From positions 1 to 64,000 of IMG/VR virus record IMGVR_UViG_3300032214_000867: a stretch of DNA of 64,000 nucleotides; one strand, given 5' to 3'. The translations under genes were made by a program, and so were the position numbers. Every line of letters starts with the position of its first letter. Position 1 is the first letter of the stretch. Source of the stretch: a virus. The notes below the pieces were generated by a model. The model saw only the letters and a program-made list of their open reading frames with translations. It was not told where the DNA came from and made no database searches. Positions 42,044-49,376 of this stretch are shown one piece after another.

Positions 42044-42756
42044 GATATTGCTTTGATATTGACGGAACTCTTTGTCATACTCCAAATAATGAAAAGGGTA
42101 AACCAGATTATTTGAATGCCAGACCGTATGGTTTTATGGTTGAGCAAGTTAATCGTTTGTATGATGAAGGAAACTATATTATTTTGCAAACCGCAAGAGG
42201 TAAAGGATCTGGTATAGATCACACAGAATTAACCAAAACTCAGTTAGCAGAATGGGGATATAAGTATCATGAACTATTCCCCATGTTCTGTAAACCAACT
42301 GCAGATATTTTTATTGATGATAAGGCAGTTAATGCCGTAGACTGGGCGGCAAGTCAACCAAAAGTTAAAGGTATTGTTGCTGGAGCATTTGATCTTATTC
42401 ATCCTGGATATATTAGGATGTTTGAAGAGTGTAGGGAATACTGCAATCACCTTACTGTTGCTCTTCATGAAGATCCTTCTTGGGCACGACCAAACAAACT
42501 TCCTCCTGTTCAATCTTTAGAAGACAGAAAGGAGATTTTGAGATCTATTAAATATATTGACGATATTGTAGTTTATCAAGCAGAAGATACATTTTTATCT
42601 TATCTCAAAGACTATGATATTAGATTTTTAGGTGATGACTATAGGGATGAATCTTATACTGGCAAAGACGTTGATATAAAAATTGTTTTTGTTGATAGAA
42701 GTCATGATTATTCGACTACTGAATTAAAAAGAAAAATTGTTAAATCTTGGAGGTAA
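42040..42756 (+). CDS. HAD-type phosphatase fused to nucleotidyltransferase
   Basis: 238 residues, two domains. Residues 1-105: HAD-like, CFDIDGTLCHTP (DxDGT), YIILQTARG, IFIDDKAVNAVDWA. Residues 110-238: cytidylyltransferase-like, GIVAGAFDLIHPGYIRMFEEC, where the usual HxGH reads HPGY, and DRSHDYSTTELKRKI. In the heptose pathway a phosphatase and a nucleotidyltransferase act in sequence after the kinase, and both domains are here in one chain. The nucleotide (A, C or G) is not readable. ATGA overlap with gmhA. Confidence 0.8.
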   Translation: MRYCFDIDGTLCHTPNNEKGKPDYLNARPYGFMVEQVNRLYDEGNYIILQTARGKGSGIDHTELTKTQLAEWGYKYHELFPMFCKPTADIFIDDKAVNAVDWAASQPKVKGIVAGAFDLIHPGYIRMFEECREYCNHLTVALHEDPSWARPNKLPPVQSLEDRKEILRSIKYIDDIVVYQAEDTFLSYLKDYDIRFLGDDYRDESYTGKDVDIKIVFVDRSHDYSTTELKRKIVKSWR

Positions 42757-42760
42757 AAAA

Positions 42761-43657
42761 ATGAAAGCATTAGTGACAGGTGGTGCAGGTTTTATTGGAT
42801 CAAATCTTGTCGATAAACTGGTTGAACTTGGACATGAAGTTGTAGTTATTGATAATGAAAGTGCCGAGTCTAATGAGCAGTTCTATTGGAACGATAAAGC
42901 ACAAAACTATAAGTATGATATTCGTGATTACGCGAATACCCGACCTCTTTATGATGGAGTAGATTTTGTATTTCATCTTGCAGCAGAGTCTAGAATTCAA
43001 CCCGCAATTGAAAATCCGATTGAAGCAGTGAGTCTTAATTCTGTTGGAACCTGTACGGTTCTTCAGTGTTCTCGTGAGGCGGGCGTAAAGCGTGTGATGT
43101 ATTCTTCTACTTCTTCTGGATATGGAATGAATCAATCTCCAAATGTAGAAACACAACCAGATGATTGTTTAAATCCATACTCGGTTTCTAAAGTCAATGG
43201 TGAAAAACTTTGTAAAATGTATACAAGTTTGTATGGTCTCCCTACGATTTCTTTCAGGTATTTTAATGTTTATGGTGAGCGCCAACCTCTTCGCGGTCAA
43301 TATGCTCCTGTAATTGGTATCTTCCTTCGCCAACGTGCTGCTGGAGAACCTCTGACGATTGTTGCCGATGGAAACCAGCGCAGGGATTTTACCTATGTTG
43401 GTGATGTTGTAAACGCAAATATCCTTGCTGCAACTACAGAAGTTGACTCTGATGCATTTGGACAACTTTATAATGTTGGTAATGGTGTCAATTATTCAAT
43501 CAATCAAATTGCCAGAATGATTGATCACCCAACAGTTAATATTCCCCCACGTCCAGGTGAAGCACGAGTAAGTCTTGCTAATAATCAAAAACTTCGTAAG
43601 ACCTTTGGTTGGGAACCTACCGTTAAGGTTGAAGACTGGATTAAGGAGCAACTTTGA
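42761..43657 (+). CDS. NAD-dependent nucleotide-sugar epimerase
   Basis: 298 residues. ALVTGGAGFIGSNLVDKLVELGHEVVVIDN, FHLAAESRIQPAIENP, catalytic PYSVSKVNGEKLC (YxxxK), FRYFNVYGERQPL. Strong GGAGG before the ATG at 42761. Generic UDP-glucose 4-epimerase-like; in context it may act on the NDP-heptose (epimerase role of HldD) or supply another donor. More GC-rich and better codon-adapted than its neighbours. Confidence 0.88.
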   Translation: MKALVTGGAGFIGSNLVDKLVELGHEVVVIDNESAESNEQFYWNDKAQNYKYDIRDYANTRPLYDGVDFVFHLAAESRIQPAIENPIEAVSLNSVGTCTVLQCSREAGVKRVMYSSTSSGYGMNQSPNVETQPDDCLNPYSVSKVNGEKLCKMYTSLYGLPTISFRYFNVYGERQPLRGQYAPVIGIFLRQRAAGEPLTIVADGNQRRDFTYVGDVVNANILAATTEVDSDAFGQLYNVGNGVNYSINQIARMIDHPTVNIPPRPGEARVSLANNQKLRKTFGWEPTVKVEDWIKEQL

Positions 43658-43658
43658 T

Positions 43659-44489
43659 ATGACTGTTCAAATCTTTACAACAGTAGTTAATCGTCCTGAT
43701 TTTGTAGAAATACAAGATAAATTATTCAAAAAATTTTTGAAAGAAGAGTATCAATTTCATGTTGTTGATGACTCTATGGATGAAAATATTTCTCAAGAGT
43801 TTAAAACTATTTGTGAAAAGTACTCAATTCATTATTATCGTAAACCGCAGAGTGAAAGTAAAAAGTTTGATAATCCTTTAGCAGGTGCTCGCCATGCCAC
43901 TGAAACTATTCAGTGGACTTATGATAATCTTATTAAGCAAAATCATTCAAAAGATTTGATTTTATTTTGTGACTCTGACATGTTCTTGTTGGATGATTTT
44001 TCTCTTGAAGAATATATGAATGGTGAAATTATTGCTGGTCATCTTCAAGTTAGGGGACATGTAAGATATATTTGGAATGGACTTATGTTCTTTAACATGG
44101 AAAAAATTTCAGAGATTGATACAGATCTCAATTTCTCCGATGGTGATATTGAGGGTCAACTTACTGATATTGGTGGACACTTGTATCCTTATTTTAAAAA
44201 GTATAATATTAATTTTAAAAGGATTAATGATAGTGGAACTGACGGTGAAGACTATCCAGAGTATCCATCCAAATATAATGGAGTTGAAATTCCAGTATTA
44301 TTAACTTCTGATATGTGGTGTAAACCTGAAGATGGGTACAATTTTGAATTGCACTTGAACGGAACTTTTCTTCATTATCGTGCTGGAACTAACTGGCACA
44401 CTCAAACTAGTTGGAAAACTAAAGAAGATCCTTTAAAACTAAAGGCACAAATTTTTAATCAAATTATAGGAGATTTTATCCATGAGTAA
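43659..44489 (+). CDS. Putative glycosyltransferase, GT-A-like
   Basis: 276 residues. VQIFTTVVNRPDFVEIQ start, YQFHVVDDSMDENIS, and DLILFCDSDMFLLDDF with a DSD motif. A C-terminal FLHYRAGTNWHTQTSW region is seen. Family not identified with confidence. The ATG at 43659 is chosen right after the epimerase stop; upstream codons in this frame overlap the epimerase. Overlaps the next gene by 8 bases. Confidence 0.75.
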   Translation: MTVQIFTTVVNRPDFVEIQDKLFKKFLKEEYQFHVVDDSMDENISQEFKTICEKYSIHYYRKPQSESKKFDNPLAGARHATETIQWTYDNLIKQNHSKDLILFCDSDMFLLDDFSLEEYMNGEIIAGHLQVRGHVRYIWNGLMFFNMEKISEIDTDLNFSDGDIEGQLTDIGGHLYPYFKKYNINFKRINDSGTDGEDYPEYPSKYNGVEIPVLLTSDMWCKPEDGYNFELHLNGTFLHYRAGTNWHTQTSWKTKEDPLKLKAQIFNQIIGDFIHE

Positions 44490-45171
44490 TGTAAATATTG
44501 AAGTTAAAACTGAATATCCAGGAGCTTTTGAATCATTAGATCATTTGTATCCACTAGGATCTGTAAATGATAATTTTAGTTCTTTAGAACTTATTTCTGA
44601 AGTTAGCGAATATTTTGGAATTAATAATCAAATATCTGTTTTGGATTTGGGATGTGCTGGTGGTAAATTTATTTGTGATTTTATTAATCAGGGAGATATT
44701 GGTGTAGGACTTGAAGGCAGCAGTACTGCAATTTCTGGTGCAGGAAAGGTAAATTGGAAAAAATACTATAATAAAAATTTATTTCTTTGTGATATTGGAA
44801 AACCATTTGAAATATTAAATAATGGATCTCGCTTAAATTTTGATTTTATTCATTCTGAAGAAGTTTTTGAACATATACCAGAGCAAGATATTGATTGTTT
44901 ACTTCAAAATATTAAAAATCATATGAAAGAAGAGGCAATTTGTTTGTTTGGTATTTCAATTGTTACAAGTATTCATACTCAACCAGATGGTACTCAAATT
45001 GATTTACATGTAACTAATAAACCTGCAGAATGGTGGATTGAAAAATTTGACAATACTGGATTTAAATTGTGTGAAAATGGTGTAACTCAAGGAAATATTT
45101 ATGGATTTATTTTTAAATCTGTAGTAAGACCTTGTCAGGATACAATTTATTTTTGCCTAGAAAAAAAATAA
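44482..45171 (+). CDS. Class I SAM-dependent methyltransferase
   Basis: 229 residues. ISVLDLGCAGGKFICDFIN is SAM motif I; GVGLEGSSTA motif II; FDFIHSEEVFEHIP motif III and FGISIVTSIH later. Probably methylates a sugar or lipid carrier; substrate unknown. Confidence 0.85.
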   Translation: MSNVNIEVKTEYPGAFESLDHLYPLGSVNDNFSSLELISEVSEYFGINNQISVLDLGCAGGKFICDFINQGDIGVGLEGSSTAISGAGKVNWKKYYNKNLFLCDIGKPFEILNNGSRLNFDFIHSEEVFEHIPEQDIDCLLQNIKNHMKEEAICLFGISIVTSIHTQPDGTQIDLHVTNKPAEWWIEKFDNTGFKLCENGVTQGNIYGFIFKSVVRPCQDTIYFCLEKK

Positions 45172-45203
45172 TTAAAACAAATTTTTACAATGATTGAAAA
45201 AAT

Positions 45204-45986
45204 ATGGTAACTATACTTAAGCAGTGCGGATTGTCTAATAGGATAAAAACTATGTGGAGCGCAGTTCCTTTTCATGATGAAATTTATACCGAATCGGCAT
45301 CAGATGCTTACATATTTCCAGATATTAAATTTACTGATAATACTATAAATCCAATAATTGATTGGAGATTAAAAGTTCTTCCAGAAGAAGAAAAGTATAT
45401 TGATGAATACAAAACTATAGATCTTTTATATGAAAAGACCCCACAATATTTTATAGACAAGTATTTGAAAATTATTGAAAATTTAAAAATTAATCCTGAT
45501 ATATTGGAATATGTTAATGATTTTGTTGAAGACTGGGACAATGAAGTTTTAGGAGTTCATATTAGAACATGGTGGTCTGGTGGAGATAGGAGTTTATGGC
45601 ATCATAATTCTTTATTCGAAGAGCAAATTGAAAAACTTCCAAACGATTTAAAAATATTTTTATGTAGTGATAGTCCAGATACTATAAAACATTTTACTAA
45701 CAAATATGGAGATAGAATTATCTTTCATCCACAAAAACTTCATAATATGGCTTTGATGAATATTAATCCTTATGATCAGCATTATAGTGATATTCAACTT
45801 GTTGTGGATGGTTTTATAGATTGTTTATTGTTGTCAAAGTGTAGTACAATTATTGGAACATGGTGTAGTACATTTACCGAGTGTGCTTGGTGGTTTGGTG
45901 GATGCAAAGCAAAAGTTATTATTCCAGAACCATTAAATTATGATCCAAATTATAATGATAAGTTGTTTTTAAGAAAAGATGGATAA
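45204..45986 (+). CDS. Fucosyltransferase-like GT-B protein
   Basis: 260 residues. GLSNRIKTMWSA, VLGVHIRTWWSGGDRS (HxR donor-phosphate motif), LKIFLCSDSPDT and SKCSTIIGTWCSTFTECAWWFG match the GT11/GT23/NodZ-type fucosyltransferase superfamily pattern. Sequence is divergent from the two GT11 genes. Overlaps the next gene by 8 bases. Confidence 0.7.
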   Translation: MVTILKQCGLSNRIKTMWSAVPFHDEIYTESASDAYIFPDIKFTDNTINPIIDWRLKVLPEEEKYIDEYKTIDLLYEKTPQYFIDKYLKIIENLKINPDILEYVNDFVEDWDNEVLGVHIRTWWSGGDRSLWHHNSLFEEQIEKLPNDLKIFLCSDSPDTIKHFTNKYGDRIIFHPQKLHNMALMNINPYDQHYSDIQLVVDGFIDCLLLSKCSTIIGTWCSTFTECAWWFGGCKAKVIIPEPLNYDPNYNDKLFLRKDG

Positions 45987-46770
45987 AAATAAAGCAGCAT
46001 ATAAACTCAAAGGTCTCCCTGAAATTTATTATATTAATCTGGATGATCAACCAGAGAGAGCAAAGTATATGGAGGACCAATTTAAATATTGGGAGGTTGA
46101 GAAATATACTCGTATTTCTGCATACGATGGGCGTGATGATGATCTAAGTGATATTATTAAAGGTAGATATCCATCTATGATGAACTCTGGTGAAGTTGGG
46201 TGTGTTACCTCTCATCTAAAATGCTTAAAACATTTCTTAGAAAATTCTAATGATCCATGTGTATTAATAATGGAAGATGATTGTGATTTGGACACTGTTA
46301 AGCACTGGTCATTTTCTTGGAAAGATTTTTATTCTAAAATTCCATATGATTATGATGTTATTCAATTAGCAATAATTAATCCGGCTCAAATTCATATGAA
46401 ATTGCATAGAAGATTTGTTAACGATTTTTCAACTGCATGTTATTTAATTACACGACATCATGCACAAAAATTAGTTAATCTTCACTGTAGGGATGATAAG
46501 TATAAGTTAGATAATGGAGTTAAACCTCGTGCGGTTGCTGACGATTTAATTTATAATTCTGGAAATACTTTTTCAATTCCTCTATTCATGTATAAAATTG
46601 AATTGGGTTCTTCTATTCATAAAGATCATATAGATGTTTTTCACAGATCTAGTTACGATGGTCTATGGCAATTTTGGAAAAATGAATCATCTGACGTTAC
46701 GGATTGGAATTCTATTTTTGATTATGATCCTTATTTTGGAACACTTCCTCCAGGTTGGGAAGGAAAATAG
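45979..46770 (+). CDS. Glycosyltransferase family 25 (LPS biosynthesis)
   Basis: 263 residues. EIYYINLDDQPERAKYMEDQFKYW start, RISAYDGRD, GEVGCVTSHLKCLKHFL and VLIMEDDCDLD (EDD motif) are full GT25 signatures. Last gene of the cluster; a terminator-promoter follows. Confidence 0.88.
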   Translation: MDKNKAAYKLKGLPEIYYINLDDQPERAKYMEDQFKYWEVEKYTRISAYDGRDDDLSDIIKGRYPSMMNSGEVGCVTSHLKCLKHFLENSNDPCVLIMEDDCDLDTVKHWSFSWKDFYSKIPYDYDVIQLAIINPAQIHMKLHRRFVNDFSTACYLITRHHAQKLVNLHCRDDKYKLDNGVKPRAVADDLIYNSGNTFSIPLFMYKIELGSSIHKDHIDVFHRSSYDGLWQFWKNESSDVTDWNSIFDYDPYFGTLPPGWEGK

Positions 46771-46806
46771 TAAGCATTTATACTTATAATGTGTGAAAAC
46801 CGTAAC

Positions 46807-46836
46807 AAAGGGGTGCTTGACACCCCTTTCTTTTTG
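46807..46836 (+). terminator. Intrinsic terminator ending the glycan cluster
   Basis: AAAGGGGTG-CTTGA-CACCCCTTT stem-loop (9 bp) followed by CTTTTT. Confidence 0.9.
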
Positions 46837-46845
46837 CTATATAAT
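46817..46845 (+). promoter_or_regulatory. Sigma-70 promoter for the hli-petF operon
   Basis: TTGACA (46817-46822) inside the terminator hairpin, 17-base spacer, TATAAT (46840-46845). Both boxes are consensus. Confidence 0.92.
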
Positions 46846-46872
46846 TCTGTAACAGTTCTTTACAAAACTACG

Positions 46873-47076
46873 ATGACTGTAACGACCAATGAGTATGGCC
46901 AACAAAATATGTGGGCCAAAGAACCTGAAATGGTTTATCAAGAATACAATCGCAAGGGTCTTATGACTCCTATGCAAACTACGGAGATGTACAATGGACG
47001 CTGGGCAATGGTCGGTATTGTTGCTGGGGCTCTTTCTTATGCTCTCACTGGCAAACTCTTTTTCGGCATCTTCTGA
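46873..47076 (+). CDS. hli: High-light-inducible protein
   Basis: 67 residues starting MTVTTNEYG. The C-terminal QTTEMYNGRWAMVGIVAGALSYALTGKLFFGIF is the one-helix chlorophyll-binding ExxNGRxAMxG motif. Hli proteins dissipate excess light and help photosystem II repair in the thylakoid. The ATG at 46873 lies 28 bases after the promoter -10, which rules out the upstream ATG at 46789. Confidence 0.96.
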   Translation: MTVTTNEYGQQNMWAKEPEMVYQEYNRKGLMTPMQTTEMYNGRWAMVGIVAGALSYALTGKLFFGIF

Positions 47077-47083
47077 TAATTGA

Positions 47084-47112
47084 TTGACAATGGCAGAATT
47101 TACGTTTACAAT
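47084..47112 (+). promoter_or_regulatory. Possible sigma-70 promoter before petF
   Basis: TTGACA (47084), 17-base spacer, TACAAT (47107). Good boxes, but it overlaps the 28-codon gene at 47090; both cannot be the sole function of this stretch. Confidence 0.4.
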
Positions 47113-47176
47113 TACTAGTGTTGCCTTCTTCGTACTGTTGGCAGCATCCGTAGAAAAACTTTGTGAAACTTACTAA
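47090..47176 (+). CDS. 28-residue membrane peptide
   Basis: [20 protein letters not shown] then VEKLCETY: one membrane helix with a short charged end. It sits between hli and petF and shares its last base with the petF start (TAATG). Size and topology resemble small photosystem II or cytochrome b6f subunits, but it does not match one I recognise. A promoter-like sequence overlaps its 5' end, so it could also be chance. Confidence 0.5.
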   Translation: MAEFTFTITSVAFFVLLAASVEKLCETY

Positions 47177-47469
47177 TGGCAACCTATAACGTTACCCTTC
47201 AATCTCCTGATGGCACTGAAACTACTATTCAGTGTCCCGATGACCAATACATTCTTGAAGCTGCTGAAGAGGCAGGAGTAGATCTTCCTTCTTCATGTAA
47301 AGCTGGTGCTTGCTCTGCTTGTGCTGGTAAACTGATTAGCGGCACCGTGGACAACGAGGAGCAATCGTTCCTTGATGATGACCAGATTGCTGAAGGTTGG
47401 GTACTCACTTGTGTGGCATATCCTACTAGCGATTGTGTAATCCTTACCGAACAAGAAGAAAATCTGTGA
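47176..47469 (+). CDS. petF: Plant-type [2Fe-2S] ferredoxin
   Basis: 97 residues, full family length. Cluster ligands C41, C46, C49 and C79 in [15 protein letters not shown] and WVLTCVAYP. Carries electrons from photosystem I to FNR, nitrogen assimilation, thioredoxin and bilin reductases, and could also feed the phage ribonucleotide reductase through thioredoxin (inference). Start overlaps the preceding peptide; stop overlaps a downstream GTG. Confidence 0.97.
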   Translation: MATYNVTLQSPDGTETTIQCPDDQYILEAAEEAGVDLPSSCKAGACSACAGKLISGTVDNEEQSFLDDDQIAEGWVLTCVAYPTSDCVILTEQEENL

Positions 47470-47477
47470 GTGCTAAT

Positions 47478-47678
47478 ATGTTAGGGCAATTTAACCTTGT
47501 CCTTCAAGAGTTGATTGATAGTGGTGCCTGGGATCGAGATGTAGAACTAGAAGTCAAGATTGCAGGCACTCTTAAAAATGATAAGTTTATCGTTATTAAA
47601 CCTATAAAAGAAAAAATGGTTTGTAATCCAAACCCAGAACTTAAACAACAACACCCTTATCAAGGAGAAACAAAATGA
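47478..47678 (+). CDS. Small conserved hypothetical protein
   Basis: 66 residues from ATG 47478; a GTG at 47466 overlapping the petF stop is an alternative start. MLGQFNLVLQELIDSGAWDRDVELEVKIAGTLKNDKFIVIKP is a short alpha/beta pattern. Overlaps the next hli gene by 4 bases. Function unknown. Confidence 0.65.
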   Translation: MLGQFNLVLQELIDSGAWDRDVELEVKIAGTLKNDKFIVIKPIKEKMVCNPNPELKQQHPYQGETK

Positions 47679-47797
47679 AAAAATTCGGTTTTACCCCTGA
47701 GGCAGAGATCCTCAACGCACGTCTGGCTATGATTGGTTTCGTTGCTGGAGTTGGTGCTTATCTGGTTACTGGACAAATTATTCCTGGTATTTTCTGA
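47675..47797 (+). CDS. hli: High-light-inducible protein, short form
   Basis: 40 residues: PEAEILNARLAMIGFVAGVGAYLVTGQIIPG, the ExxNxRxAMxG one-helix motif. CAAGGAG precedes the ATG. Minimal-length Hli typical of cyanophages; the second hli of the operon. Confidence 0.95.
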   Translation: MKKFGFTPEAEILNARLAMIGFVAGVGAYLVTGQIIPGIF

Positions 47798-47808
47798 TGG
47801 AAGTCAAT

Positions 47809-48336
47809 ATGCGTAAAGAAGGATATCAAGTACCTGAAGTTCAATTTTTGTTCAGGGAAAATGGAGAGTTTGTAAATCGCACATCATCAGAACTTTTTAA
47901 TGGAAAGCGTGTGGTCATTTTTAGTTTGCCTGGTGCTTTCACTCCTACTTGCAGTGCCTATCAGTTACCTGGATTCGAAGAGAGATACGACGACTTTATT
48001 GGTCTTGGCATCGACGATATTTACTGCATCTCTGTTAATGATGGGTTTGTGATGAACGCCTGGGCTAAAGACCAGAATATTGAGAAAGTAACTCTTATTC
48101 CAGATGGAAATGCATATTTTACACGCTCCATGGGAATGCTTGTTAATAAGTCTAATCTTGGTTTTGGTAATCGCTCTTGGCGTTACGCTGCAATTGTAGA
48201 TAATGGAATTATCGAAAAACTTTTTATTGAAGAAGGTTTGCGTGATAATTCTGATGTTGATCCATATGAAGAAACAACTCCAGATAAAGTCCTTGAATAT
48301 GTTTCGGAAAATGTAAAAGTGCCTGCTACTGTTTGA
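47809..48336 (+). CDS. Peroxiredoxin (AhpC/TSA, Prx5-like)
   Basis: 175 residues. VVIFSLPGAFTPTCSAYQLPGFEERYDDF carries the peroxidatic Cys (C48) in the PGAFTPTC motif of Prx5-type enzymes. Reduces peroxides, which fits the photosynthesis block. The ATG at 47809 has GGAAG upstream; the ATG at 47797, overlapping the hli stop, is the alternative. Confidence 0.9.
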   Translation: MRKEGYQVPEVQFLFRENGEFVNRTSSELFNGKRVVIFSLPGAFTPTCSAYQLPGFEERYDDFIGLGIDDIYCISVNDGFVMNAWAKDQNIEKVTLIPDGNAYFTRSMGMLVNKSNLGFGNRSWRYAAIVDNGIIEKLFIEEGLRDNSDVDPYEETTPDKVLEYVSENVKVPATV

Positions 48337-48358
48337 AACAATAAGTAATAATATTTAA

Positions 48359-48390
48359 CTCTGTTGCTAAATAGGCAGCAGAGTTTTTTT
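48359..48390 (+). terminator. Terminator with a late promoter in its loop
   Basis: CTCTGTTGC/GCAGCAGAG 9-bp stem (one G-T) around a loop containing CTAAATA, followed by TTTTTTT. Confidence 0.8.
48367..48373 (+). promoter_or_regulatory. Late promoter CTAAATA (in terminator loop)
   Basis: CTAAATA in the loop of the hairpin, 18 bases before the ATG at 48391. Confidence 0.6.
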
Positions 48391-48561
48391 ATGTTTATGC
48401 CACGTTGTCAACTGACTAAAGAAATTATTAAATGTGAAGTTCTTAAAATGAAAAGGGATTTGGATAATGAATGGATGAATAAATCTGGATATGATCCAAA
48501 ATGGTTAGCACACCAATACCTTAATAAGGTATTGGATAAGATTGAAGAATACTCATATTAA
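48391..48561 (+). CDS. Small conserved hypothetical protein
   Basis: 56 residues (M.MPRCQLTKEIIKCEVLKMKRDLDNEWMNK...), basic and helical; ATG 48397 is an alternative start. Widespread type of late cyanophage protein, function unknown. Confidence 0.6.
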   Translation: MFMPRCQLTKEIIKCEVLKMKRDLDNEWMNKSGYDPKWLAHQYLNKVLDKIEEYSY

Positions 48562-48567
48562 TAAATA
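48560..48567 (+). promoter_or_regulatory. Late promoter AATAAATA
   Basis: AATAAATA overlapping the preceding stop, 26 bases before the ATG at 48593. Confidence 0.6.
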
Positions 48568-48592
48568 CTTTAGTTGCATTCGGGAGAAAGGC

Positions 48593-49264
48593 ATGACATT
48601 AGATCTTCATAATTTTTTCAAATATTATGATGATGGTAATGTGAACCATGTGGCAGCAGTTCAGTGGTTGGAAGATAATCTTCCTGCTCAATTTCTTGAC
48701 GATTCAGAAACAGAATGGATTGGAATTTTTAGAACTAAACCACCTACACCAGAAGTTCTAGCAGTTCCATATTTCAATCAAGTAGACAACTACAGAGATG
48801 CACATAGAACTTGTAATAGTTCATCATGTGCTATGTGCCTTGCTTTCCTCAAGCCAGGAAGCATCAAAGGTGATGATGAATATGTTAAAAAAGTATTTGC
48901 GATTGGTGATACAACCGACCATGCAGTTCAAACTAAAGTTCTTGCTGGATATGGCGTAAAGTCACACTTCAGTTATAATCTTTCTTTTGCTGATATTGAT
49001 AAGAGTCTTGATGCTGGGAAACCTGTTGTTATTGGTATCTTGCATCGCGGTTCTTTATCTAACCCTACTGGTGGACATATGTGTGTAGTCATCGGTAAGA
49101 CTCCAGATGGTAAAGGATACTATGTAAACGATCCATATGGTTCTCTGAATGATAACTATACTGGTCCTGTAACTAACGGTAAAAAAACTATTTACACCAA
49201 AGCAGTTCTTAAGCACCGTTGGTGTCCAGGAGGTAATGATGGCTGGGGAAGAATATTCGATTAA
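48593..49264 (+). CDS. C39-like cysteine peptidase domain protein, putative lysin
   Basis: 223 residues. Residues 1-45 (DLHNFFKYYDDGNVNHVAAVQWLEDNLP) form a module repeated in the lysozyme gene downstream. The rest resembles Peptidase_C39_2: VPYFNQVDN, TCNSSSCAMCLAFL (candidate Cys nucleophile), GGHMCVVIGKT (His) and YYVNDPYGS (Asn/Asp). It may cut peptide cross-links in the cell wall or process a virion protein. Start chosen by GAGAAAGG just upstream; ATG at 48542 is rejected. Confidence 0.75.
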   Translation: MTLDLHNFFKYYDDGNVNHVAAVQWLEDNLPAQFLDDSETEWIGIFRTKPPTPEVLAVPYFNQVDNYRDAHRTCNSSSCAMCLAFLKPGSIKGDDEYVKKVFAIGDTTDHAVQTKVLAGYGVKSHFSYNLSFADIDKSLDAGKPVVIGILHRGSLSNPTGGHMCVVIGKTPDGKGYYVNDPYGSLNDNYTGPVTNGKKTIYTKAVLKHRWCPGGNDGWGRIFD

Positions 49265-49376
49265 ATTTAAAGCAAAGATGCTTAAAGTCATCAAAGAACT
49301 TACAAATAATGGAAAGCATGTTGAAGCAAACGAACTCTATCTAAAATACTTTGGAGGTAAAAATGGCAAGAATTGA
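49236..49376 (+). CDS. Small hypothetical protein between the two lysin genes
   Basis: 46 residues starting MMAGEEYSIKFKAKML, overlapping the end of the peptidase gene and the start of the lysozyme gene. AGGAGG, a perfect ribosome site, lies right before it, but the spacing (2-5 bases) is short. Helical, basic. Function unknown. Confidence 0.6.
   Translation: MMAGEEYSIKFKAKMLKVIKELTNNGKHVEANELYLKYFGGKNGKN

Noticed and set aside
27453-46770. Glycan cluster as an inserted mobile island
   Set aside because: No transposase, integrase, flanking repeat or inverted repeat was found at its edges.
47797-47809. ATG overlapping the hli stop as the peroxiredoxin start
   Set aside because: The ATG at 47809 has a better-spaced GGAAG; kept only as an alternative.
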